A stretch of 64,000 nucleotides of DNA from Opitutaceae bacterium (GTDB lineage: Bacteria; Verrucomicrobiota; Verrucomicrobiia; Opitutales; Opitutaceae): the NCBI GenBank assembly GCA_016794625.1, contig JAEUGY010000068.1, positions 1-64,000 of the forward strand. Direction: 5' to 3'. Both the position numbers and the translations under genes were made by a program. This document shows, piece by piece, positions 1 to 7,375 of the stretch. Numbering within the stretch: position 1 is the first letter of the stretch; every line of letters begins with the position of its first letter. Under the pieces are notes generated by a model, which saw nothing but the letters and a program-made list of their open reading frames with translations, did not search any database and was not told the origin of the DNA.

Positions 1-1428
1 CTGGAGCTTCGCCGTCCGGAAAAGTATGCCGGCAATCCGGTCGTGGCGCGCGGACCCCGCAGCGCACCCGACCACTGGGGCGTGCAGTTCTACGGTTCGG
101 TCATTCGTGTCGACGGCAAATTCCGCCTCTGGTACGCGGCGCTGGACGGCGCCCGCGGTGAGCAAGGGCCGGCGAATCCGTCATTCTGGCGTGTCGCCTA
201 CGCGGAGAGCGACGATGGTGTGACGTGGGTCAAACCCGATCTCGGGCTCGTTGAGTATCAGGGCAATCGTCGCAACAACCTCGTCCTGGTGGAACCCGTC
301 CTGGGTCCGATCAATGTCAAGGTGCTCTATGAACCCGAGGATCCTGATCCCGCCCGGCGTTACAAGATGGTGGGACACATTTACTGGATGAAGGGCACGA
401 CGCGCCATGGAACGCTGGTGCCGTTTGCGAGCCCCGACGGTCTGCGCTGGAAGTCGCTCATCCCGGTCACCCCGGACAATGCCCAGATTCCCGCCTCGCA
501 GCTCATCCTCCCGCCGATGCATGTCGAACCTGCGGGAGGCCTGTTCAAGTGGGACGGCATGTACTATTCGTCCGGTCAGAGTCCCTACGACGGAGTGCGC
601 AACACCCACGCCCGGGTGGTGCGGCAGCATCGTTCACGCGATTTCGTGGCCTGGTCGCCCACGGCCAATGTCGCCTACACGCGCGAGGGCCAGCACGTGA
701 TCCTGCCCAATGGCAATGACGGTCGGCAGGCCCACGAAGGCATCAGCGTCTGGAATCGCGGCAATGTGCTGGTCGGACTGACCGGACTCTGGCAGGGGGC
801 CAAGACCTGGCCGGGCGTCACGATCGACCTCGGCCTGCTGGTGAGCAATGATGCCATCCTCTTCCGCGAGCCGGTGCCTGAGCAGGTGTACATTCCGATC
901 GGCCCCGATGGAGCGTGGGATCAGGGCGGCCTGATGCAGGGCCAGGGATTTGAAAATGTCGGCGACAAGACCTTGCTCTACTATGGCGCGGCCGATCCGC
1001 GCACGTGGACAGCGGGCGACAAGCCGATTCCGGCCCGCGGCGGTGTGGGGGTGGCGATCCTGCCGCGCGACCGCTTGGGCGATCTGCGCGTCCGCGACTA
1101 CGGGGAGGGCGAAAGTGAGTTCATTACGACCAAGGTTCCGGGTCGCGGTGGGTCGCGCTTCTATGTCAATGCCGACGGCCTCGGAGAGGACGCTTCACTC
1201 CGCGTCGAGCTGCTCACGGCTGACGAGCAGCCGGTGTCCGGATACTCCGGCGCTCGCGCCGCGGTCGTGCGGCAAAGCGGCTTCCAGGTGCCGGTGCTCT
1301 GGTCGGGACAGGAAGCAACGACCGGTCTGCCCGACGACGTCCGCATCAAAGTCACCTTTACCGGCGCACGCAAAACGGACATCCGTTTCAGCGCGCTCTA
1401 CGTCCAGCGGCCGAAAGGTACGCGCTGA
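1..1428 (+). CDS. Five-bladed-propeller glycosidase-like protein, 5' end outside window
   Basis: The reading frame is open from base 1, so the N-terminus lies outside the window and about 475 residues are visible. Repeated units of the type GKFRLWYAALD, WRVAYAESDDGVTW, RYKMVG and FASPDGLRW are the blade signatures of GH32/GH43/GH130-like five-bladed propellers common in Verrucomicrobiota and Planctomycetota. The last 100 residues form a beta-rich module (DLRVRDYGEGESEF onward). The next gene starts 21 bases after this stop and encodes a paralog of the same design. Family membership is clear from the motifs. Substrate and catalytic residues are not, and the protein could be a binding protein instead of an enzyme. 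Confidence 0.75.
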   Translation: MELRRPEKYAGNPVVARGPRSAPDHWGVQFYGSVIRVDGKFRLWYAALDGARGEQGPANPSFWRVAYAESDDGVTWVKPDLGLVEYQGNRRNNLVLVEPVLGPINVKVLYEPEDPDPARRYKMVGHIYWMKGTTRHGTLVPFASPDGLRWKSLIPVTPDNAQIPASQLILPPMHVEPAGGLFKWDGMYYSSGQSPYDGVRNTHARVVRQHRSRDFVAWSPTANVAYTREGQHVILPNGNDGRQAHEGISVWNRGNVLVGLTGLWQGAKTWPGVTIDLGLLVSNDAILFREPVPEQVYIPIGPDGAWDQGGLMQGQGFENVGDKTLLYYGAADPRTWTAGDKPIPARGGVGVAILPRDRLGDLRVRDYGEGESEFITTKVPGRGGSRFYVNADGLGEDASLRVELLTADEQPVSGYSGARAAVVRQSGFQVPVLWSGQEATTGLPDDVRIKVTFTGARKTDIRFSALYVQRPKGTR

Positions 1429-1449
1429 ATGCTGCCTCCGTACCTCTCC

Positions 1450-2892
1450 ATGAACCGACTTCCCCTGTACCTCATCCGGTGTTGCCTGCTGGCCCTCGTC
1501 CTCGTCCCAGGCCTGGCGCGGGCCGAGGCTCCGATCGCGCTTGGCTCGCGCCTTGAGCTTTTCACCGACCGCCTCCTGATTGAGCGCCTGGAACGTCTTG
1601 AGCTTCGGCTGCAGACGCCGGTCAAAGCGCCCCGGGCGCGTTCCCCGCTGCCCGAGCGCCACATGGTGACCGTGATCAAGGACGGAGATCGGTTCCGCGC
1701 CTGGTACCGGGGCAAGGATCCCGCCTACACCGGCCCGACCCACACGGGCAATGCCGGGGAGACGGTGCACTACGCCGAGAGTCGCGACGGGATCGAGTGG
1801 GAGTTTCCACTGCTCCGGCTGCACGAGGTCGGCGGCACGCTCGACAACAATGTCATCCTCGCCCGTCTGCCGCCGTTTCTGACCAACTTCATGCCCTTCC
1901 TCGACGTTCGTCCCGGCGTGCCGTCCGACGAACGTTACAAGGCGCTCGCGGGCTATCCGGGAACCGGTGACAAGCGGGGCTTGGACAAGCCTGGGCACGG
2001 CCTGTTCGCCTTTGTTTCGCCGGATGGCATCCGCTGGACGAAGCGGGAGGAAGCGATCCGCTACCGGCCGCAATGGCGCCACGCGTTCGATTCGCCGAAC
2101 GTCGCCTTCTGGTCCGAAGCGGAGCAGCGGTACGTCTGCTACTTCCGCACCTGGATCGAAAACGGCCGCGTGCGCAGTGTCAGCCGGGCCACCTCGCCGG
2201 ATTTTGTGACGTGGAGTGACCCGGTGGAGATGAATCCCAACCTGCCGGGAGAGCACCTTTACACCACGCAGACCCATCCGTACTTCCGTGCGCCGCATCT
2301 CTATTTGGCGACGCCCACCCGCTTCGTGCCGGGGCGAGGCAATTCGCCGGAGTATGACCGCAAGGATGTGAATGCGACCGACATTCTGCTCATGAGCAGC
2401 CGCGCGGGCTCGACGACCTACGACCGCCTGTTCACCGAGGCCCTGATCCGACCCGGCCTGGATCCGGCGCGCTGGGGCAACCGGGCCAACTACGCCGCTC
2501 TCAACCTCGTGCCCACCGGGCCCGACGAGGTTTCTCTGTATCATCGAAGTGGTGACCGCTATGTCTTCCGGCTGGACGGTTTCGTCGCCGTGCATGCCGG
2601 CTCCGCCGATGGCCAGATGCTGACCAAACCGATCACGTTCACCGGACGTGAACTGGTGCTGAATTTCAGCACCGGGGCGGCCGGTGCGATCCGCGTTGAA
2701 CTCCAGTCACCGGCCGGTGAACCCCTGCGTGGTTTCTCCCTCCAGGATTGTTCGCTCGAGTATGGTGACAGCACGGAGCGGGTGATGCGCTGGAAAGGGG
2801 GCGACCTGTCGGCGATCGCAGGCCAACCCGTCCGTCTGCGTTTCGTGCTGACCGAGTGCGACCTGTACTCGTTCCGATTTCGCGCGCCCTGA
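1450..2892 (+). CDS. Secreted five-bladed-propeller glycosidase-like protein
   Basis: The protein has about 480 residues. I chose the ATG at 1450 because MNRLPLYLIRCCLLALVLVPG followed by ARAEA is a clean signal peptide; an in-frame ATG at 1429, directly after the previous stop, would only add MLPPYLS. The mature start LELFTDRLLIERLERLELRL is a known entry motif of this propeller family (normally LFVDDxLIE). Blade motifs DRFRAWYRGKDP, VHYAESRDGIEWEF, RYKALAGYPG and FVSPDGIRWTK follow. The C-terminal 100 residues form a beta-sandwich-like module also present in the upstream paralog. It is probably exported and acts on or binds a glycan. No catalytic assignment is made. Confidence 0.8.
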   Translation: MNRLPLYLIRCCLLALVLVPGLARAEAPIALGSRLELFTDRLLIERLERLELRLQTPVKAPRARSPLPERHMVTVIKDGDRFRAWYRGKDPAYTGPTHTGNAGETVHYAESRDGIEWEFPLLRLHEVGGTLDNNVILARLPPFLTNFMPFLDVRPGVPSDERYKALAGYPGTGDKRGLDKPGHGLFAFVSPDGIRWTKREEAIRYRPQWRHAFDSPNVAFWSEAEQRYVCYFRTWIENGRVRSVSRATSPDFVTWSDPVEMNPNLPGEHLYTTQTHPYFRAPHLYLATPTRFVPGRGNSPEYDRKDVNATDILLMSSRAGSTTYDRLFTEALIRPGLDPARWGNRANYAALNLVPTGPDEVSLYHRSGDRYVFRLDGFVAVHAGSADGQMLTKPITFTGRELVLNFSTGAAGAIRVELQSPAGEPLRGFSLQDCSLEYGDSTERVMRWKGGDLSAIAGQPVRLRFVLTECDLYSFRFRAP

Positions 2893-2896
2893 ACCT

Positions 2897-2920
2897 CCGG
2901 CCGCCGCGGTTGGCGGCCGG
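2897..2920. terminator. Hairpin between convergent genes
   Basis: A perfect 9-bp stem, CCGGCCGCC with GGCGGCCGG, carries a 6-base loop. It lies in the 32-base gap between the stop of the propeller gene at 2892 and the stop of the leftward MFS gene at 2925. It has no T tract on either side, so its termination role is inferred from position and stem strength. Confidence 0.55.
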
Positions 2921-2924
2921 CGCG

Positions 2925-4304
2925 TCACGGCGCCTTGGCGGATTCCGCCTTGGCCGGAGTCTTTTCGACGAGGGTGATGACATTGGCCACGGACCGGAAC
3001 GGACGCAGGGTCCATCCACCCTGGAGCATGGTGCCGCCCCCACCCACCTTTTCGGGCAGACGCGTCAGCCAGACCAGGAGGGCGAGGCAGACCACCACCA
3101 GGGAGACGAAGAACAGTTCAAACACCGGCACATTGACCGGGTTTGAGTTTCCTTCCGTCTTCATGAAGAGGCCCCAGATCACAGGTGAACAGCCGCCAAT
3201 GAAGGTGATGACGGCCCCGTGGATGGACACGGGCAGGGCCCGTTCTTCTTCCGGCAGGAGCTTGGCAAGGTAGTTGAGATTGGCCGACGTCCAGCAGCCC
3301 GAGGCGACCCCCTGCAGGAAGTAGATGACCGGCAGCATCAGCAGCCAGCGGCCTTCGACCTGGAGAAACAGGATCCAACCGAGTGCGATCAGCGCATGGG
3401 CCACGTAGGAAATGCGAAAGAACGGCTTGGCTCCCCGCTGGTCCATGTGGTTGCGCATGTAGGTGTTCGCGGCGATCAGACCGAAGTAGGTCAGCATCGT
3501 CAGCATCATGATGTGGGCCGTGTTCAGTCCCGCGGTCGACTTCAAGTAGAACGCCGCGAAGGGGGCGATCGGTGTGATGGCGGCGAAGAGCGGCACGGAC
3601 ATCCAAAGGTAGGTGCGAAACAGGCTCGGCTGGAGCACCAGACGCGGGGTCTCGGTCACGATTTTTTGCAGGCTCATCACCTTCGGCCGGTCGGCGTCCG
3701 GGAGACGGTTGAGCTGCACGTAGGCGAGCCAAGCGCCGATGATGGCGAACGAATACTGGACGAGGAAGGCCCAGTAGATCGGCAGAATCGTGAAGAGCAG
3801 GGAGTAGAAAACCAGGGAGCCCACGACGGCGACACCGGAGAGGATCTGATCGGTCGCCCAGTATCTCCCGCGAATGGACGAGGGGATAAGTTGATACATC
3901 CAGGTCGTCAGAGAGGCCGTGCCGAGGGCGCGGGTGAAGCTGTAGATGAACATGGCGGTGATCATCGCATAGATCATCCACGGCACCGGTTCCGTGGGCG
4001 CGAGCACGGCCAGACCAGCGGGCACGAGCAGGCACCAGCCGCGCGCACTCCAGCCAAGCAGAGTCAGACGCTTGAAACCGAGCCGGGGTAGCAGGGCGGT
4101 GGAGAGCACCTGCACCGGGGTGAGCAGGAAGGTCCAGGCGAAGACGATTCCAACCTGAAAGGAATCCGCCCCGAGGTGCTGCATGAAGAGCACCGTCGGC
4201 GTGCCAATGGCCACCTGCCAGTTGAAGGCGTTGAAGAACGAGAAATAGAGCCCGTGACGGTGGGGGTAGAGGTCGGGGTCGCTGGACTTGGTGGGAAAGA
4301 GCAT
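2925..4304 (-). CDS. MFS transporter (last gene of the catabolic string)
   Basis: This is a 459-residue inner-membrane carrier with about 12 hydrophobic segments, starting with FNAFNWQVAIGTPTVLFMQHLG. The two halves are joined by a basic loop near RLPDADRPKVMSLQKIV (about residue 200). The C-terminal tail after the last helix is long and polar, ending KAESAKAP. It lies 25 bases after the TIM-barrel-type protein gene on the same strand, so it is probably cotranscribed as the final gene of the IclR-linked string. It is only distantly similar to the two MFS carriers at 9.7-12.2 kb, so it may move a different compound, such as a sugar released outside the inner membrane. Confidence 0.85.
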   Translation of the reverse strand: MLFPTKSSDPDLYPHRHGLYFSFFNAFNWQVAIGTPTVLFMQHLGADSFQVGIVFAWTFLLTPVQVLSTALLPRLGFKRLTLLGWSARGWCLLVPAGLAVLAPTEPVPWMIYAMITAMFIYSFTRALGTASLTTWMYQLIPSSIRGRYWATDQILSGVAVVGSLVFYSLLFTILPIYWAFLVQYSFAIIGAWLAYVQLNRLPDADRPKVMSLQKIVTETPRLVLQPSLFRTYLWMSVPLFAAITPIAPFAAFYLKSTAGLNTAHIMMLTMLTYFGLIAANTYMRNHMDQRGAKPFFRISYVAHALIALGWILFLQVEGRWLLMLPVIYFLQGVASGCWTSANLNYLAKLLPEEERALPVSIHGAVITFIGGCSPVIWGLFMKTEGNSNPVNVPVFELFFVSLVVVCLALLVWLTRLPEKVGGGGTMLQGGWTLRPFRSVANVITLVEKTPAKAESAKAP

Positions 4305-4329
4305 GGGGAGAAAAGAAAGGGAGACGGGG

Positions 4330-6288
4330 TCAGGGAGGGGTCGCCGCCGGAGGGCGCAACCGTTTCCAGCGTTCCTGCAATCCAGCCACGCGGCCAGCTC
4401 GGGGTGTCAGGCCGGGCCGCTCGGGGTCCGACTGGGCGAGGTCAAAAAACTCATAGACGTCGAACGCGGCGAAGCGTCCATCGCGCGCGATCAATGCGAG
4501 GTCGTCCAGATACTCCTCGAGGCCCGCTGCCCGACCAATGTACCGGTTGAGCGTGATCGGCAGCCCGTGGGCGCGCGCGGTGCGGATCATGTCGTCGGCG
4601 ACGGGATCGGCGAGCGCCCGGGTCAATCGGCTGCGCACGGTCGACTTTGCCCCAAGGGGATCTTCCGCTGCCTCAAACCAGCTGGTGCGCAGATACACCT
4701 CATCCACCCAGCCGGATTCGATCCACCGCTTCCATTGAAAATCGATGCCGGAGGGCACTCCGTTTTGCTGGCCGAAGACCGGATCCGGCCGGAAGGCCTC
4801 GGCGTGCAGATGCACCTCCAGTTTCTTGCCGCGGCTGCGTACGAGGCCGGAGGCGGCTTCGACGAACTGGCTGTAGAAATCCCCGCGGATGGCGGCGAGT
4901 TTTACCCGGTCGATCGGGCCGGGCCCGTGTCGCTCCCGGTAGGCGGCGAGCACGGGTGGATTCCAGCCGTAGGCCTCGGGTTCGTCACTGAGGGTGCCAT
5001 GCGCCGAAATGCGCAGATTCACGCCATCGACCCCGGCGTCGAGCATGGCGCGCACCCAGCCGAGCCAGAGCGCCCGGACCTCGGGGTACGCTTCGCAGGG
5101 CGCCGCGGCGAGATGCGAATTCTTGCCCAGGGCAAACCCGATGAAGCCGCCGGCCGGGCCCTTGCCGAAGAGGGTCTCCTCGGCAAATTCATCTTCGCCG
5201 GAGAAGGGTTTCCACGGATCACCCTTCGCTCCGGTCCAGGGCGCGTCGAGGGTGATCGGGAGGTGTCCATAACCCATGTCGAACTCGAGCCCGTAGGTCC
5301 GGAAGTCGCGGGGACGAATCCAGAGCGCCGCGTGGGTGGCGAGCACGCAGGGCAGCTCCTGGCCGCCATCCGCCGCGACGGTGAGCATGCCGACGGGCGT
5401 ATTGCGAAAGTCGCCGAGTCCCTCGGCGAACGTGGTCGTGAGAACCACGTAGGGAGCCGTCAACGACAGCCCCTGCAGACGAACGGTGGTCACCGGCTCG
5501 CCGGCGCGCGTCAGAATCTGGCCGTGATAGTCGCGCACCTCGCGCGGCGCGGGTTCGACCCCGACGCGACCGGTCGGCACGAGGGCGAGGGGCCGGTACC
5601 GGTGGTTGTCGGGGCTGACCCAGATTCGCACCTGGTCCGGTGTCAGCCGGGTGGCTCCGGCATCGGACTTGCGCAAGACTATCTCCCGCACGGGCCCGGC
5701 CGCGGCGGCGGGGAGCGGCTCCCGCTGCAATCGCATGTCCGGGTGGGCCTCAAGAAAAGGAATCAGCTGCTGGATCGTACCTCCGATGCGTTGGATCTTG
5801 GACTTGGAGCCGGCCTCCTTGGATCCGAGGGGGTAGGTGCCCGAGAGCCCGCCATTGTAGGGCTTGAGCATGCCGTAGATCTTCAAGCCTCGTGCGCGGG
5901 CCGCCTTGACCGCGGCGGTGAGAGGCTCGCCGATCGCGGCGAGTGTTGCGGGGGCGTGGGTGGCCCAGTGACTTTCCCAGATGTTGCCGCGATACGGGTC
6001 GGAGGGATCGATCGATCCGTAATACATCCAGTTCACGCGGGTCGCACCGGTCTCCTGCACGGTGGCCATCACCTGATCGAGCCGCTCTGTGTCGAACGGG
6101 CCTTTCGTGATGTCGTCCGGGAAGTCGACGGTGACCGAGAGGGAAAAGTCCCGGCTTGGATCTGCGCCGGGTGACGGGAGGGCGGCGAAACCGGAACCGT
6201 GTGGAAGCATCATCACTGTGGTGAGCACAGCCGCGGCAAACGTGGCGGGTGACATCAGGAGCCGGGGAAGGACAAGGTGCGCGGGCAT
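4330..6288 (-). CDS. Secreted TIM-barrel-type glycoside-hydrolase-like protein
   Basis: The protein has 652 residues from the ATG at 6288. The open frame runs further upstream but would overlap the preceding gene, and the sequence after 6288 (LMSPATFAAAVLTTVMMLPHG) is a signal peptide; an ATG at 6255 is equally possible. The mature protein has barrel-like strands (TGATRVNWMYYGSIDP near residue 95, ARGLKIYGMLKPYNGG), a beta-rich insertion in the middle, then AGVDGVNLRISAHG and a late acidic strand WVDEVYLRTSWFEAAEDP. These resemble the putative family-10-like glycosyl hydrolases. I infer an extracytoplasmic carbohydrate-active role; catalytic acids are not assigned. Neighbours are an NHL protein upstream and an MFS carrier downstream. 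Confidence 0.6.
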   Translation of the reverse strand: MPAHLVLPRLLMSPATFAAAVLTTVMMLPHGSGFAALPSPGADPSRDFSLSVTVDFPDDITKGPFDTERLDQVMATVQETGATRVNWMYYGSIDPSDPYRGNIWESHWATHAPATLAAIGEPLTAAVKAARARGLKIYGMLKPYNGGLSGTYPLGSKEAGSKSKIQRIGGTIQQLIPFLEAHPDMRLQREPLPAAAAGPVREIVLRKSDAGATRLTPDQVRIWVSPDNHRYRPLALVPTGRVGVEPAPREVRDYHGQILTRAGEPVTTVRLQGLSLTAPYVVLTTTFAEGLGDFRNTPVGMLTVAADGGQELPCVLATHAALWIRPRDFRTYGLEFDMGYGHLPITLDAPWTGAKGDPWKPFSGEDEFAEETLFGKGPAGGFIGFALGKNSHLAAAPCEAYPEVRALWLGWVRAMLDAGVDGVNLRISAHGTLSDEPEAYGWNPPVLAAYRERHGPGPIDRVKLAAIRGDFYSQFVEAASGLVRSRGKKLEVHLHAEAFRPDPVFGQQNGVPSGIDFQWKRWIESGWVDEVYLRTSWFEAAEDPLGAKSTVRSRLTRALADPVADDMIRTARAHGLPITLNRYIGRAAGLEEYLDDLALIARDGRFAAFDVYEFFDLAQSDPERPGLTPRAGRVAGLQERWKRLRPPAATPP

Positions 6289-6341
6289 CGGTGGGCCGGC
6301 CGGGGCGGGTGCGACCAGCGGCGGTCGGAGGCGGAGAGGGC

Positions 6342-7325
6342 TCAGGAGGTGATCCGGAAACGCTGCAAGGCACTGCCTTCCGGACCGGAGCGCGGAGCGC
6401 AGGATCGTTCCTCGGGCAGGCGCCCCGTCACGATCCAATGGTCGCCGGTTTCGGCCGTGAAAATGTCGCCGCTGGCGTTCACCGCCACCGCGTGCGGGTA
6501 GTGCAGCGTGCCGGGCAAGGTCCAGACATCGAGGAGTTGGCCCGTGCGGGTGAGGCGGAGGATGCTGTTGTCGATGCCTGCCGATCCGTAGATCAGTCCG
6601 TCCGGGGCGGCGTAGAGCCCGTCGACCGAGTGCAGGTTAGGCCAGACGGCGACCACCTCGCCGGCCTGAGTGAAGACCTGGATACGATCGTTCTCCCGGT
6701 CCGTCATGTAGAGGAGTCCCTCCTTGTCGGCTGTGATGACGTGCGGTGTGTGAAAGTCGCCGGGGGCGACGCCGCGCTTTCCCCATTCCCTGACGTAGGA
6801 GCCGTCGGACCGGCAGTGCACGATGCGGGAGTTGCCGTAGCCGTCGGTGATGAAGAGGTCGCCGGACGGAACGACGCAGACATGGGTGGGCTGGCCGAAG
6901 CGGCGTTCATCGCAGCCGGACTCCCCGTCGACTCCGAGCGTGAGGGCGAGGGCGCCTTCCCGCGTGAACTTCATGATGAGGTGGCGGCCCACGTCGGTGA
7001 TCCAGACGTTGTCCCAGGGATCGATGTGCAGACCATGCATCCAGCAGCGCGTGGCGATGGGAATGGGCACCGGACCACGCAGGTCATAGGCCGTGGTCGC
7101 GCGATGATGTCCCTGGCCGATCTCGTGGCTGAACGTGCCGTCGGGCTGGAAACAGAGCACCGGGTGGTCGCCCCGGTGCGAGAGGTAAACGTAGCCGCGG
7201 GAGTCGATGGCGACGCCCACGACCCGGTCGAGAACCCAGCCGGCCGGCAGGCGAGGCCAGTCGGGAACCCGATGGAGATGATGGCGCGAGGTGGTGACGA
7301 AACCCGGAGCGCGGAGGGCGTTCAT
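6342..7325 (-). CDS. NHL-repeat beta-propeller protein
   Basis: This 327-residue protein has repeated NHL/SMP-30-type blades: VVGVAIDSRGYVYLSHRGDH, HGLHIDPWDNVWITDVGRH, THVCVVPSGDLFITDGYGNSR, HVITADKEGLLYMTDREN and HAVAVNASGDIFTAETGDH. This is the architecture of peptidyl-alpha-hydroxyglycine lyase-like and gluconolactonase-like propellers. No signal peptide is evident, so it is probably cytoplasmic. It lies between the fusion enzyme (50 bases upstream) and the secreted TIM-barrel protein (53 bases downstream). A lactonase or lyase step in the same pathway is plausible, but the fold alone does not prove it. Confidence 0.75.
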   Translation of the reverse strand: MNALRAPGFVTTSRHHLHRVPDWPRLPAGWVLDRVVGVAIDSRGYVYLSHRGDHPVLCFQPDGTFSHEIGQGHHRATTAYDLRGPVPIPIATRCWMHGLHIDPWDNVWITDVGRHLIMKFTREGALALTLGVDGESGCDERRFGQPTHVCVVPSGDLFITDGYGNSRIVHCRSDGSYVREWGKRGVAPGDFHTPHVITADKEGLLYMTDRENDRIQVFTQAGEVVAVWPNLHSVDGLYAAPDGLIYGSAGIDNSILRLTRTGQLLDVWTLPGTLHYPHAVAVNASGDIFTAETGDHWIVTGRLPEERSCAPRSGPEGSALQRFRITS

Positions 7326-7375
7326 GGGAATGATCGTGGGTGGATGGGGGCGGAAGAAGAACCGTCGGGAAGGAG

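Noticed and set aside
4288..6174. Long rightward frame of 628 codons
   Set aside because: It lies opposite the TIM-barrel-type gene, and its translation shows no domain, only the arginine-, glycine- and histidine-rich style of antisense high-GC frames.
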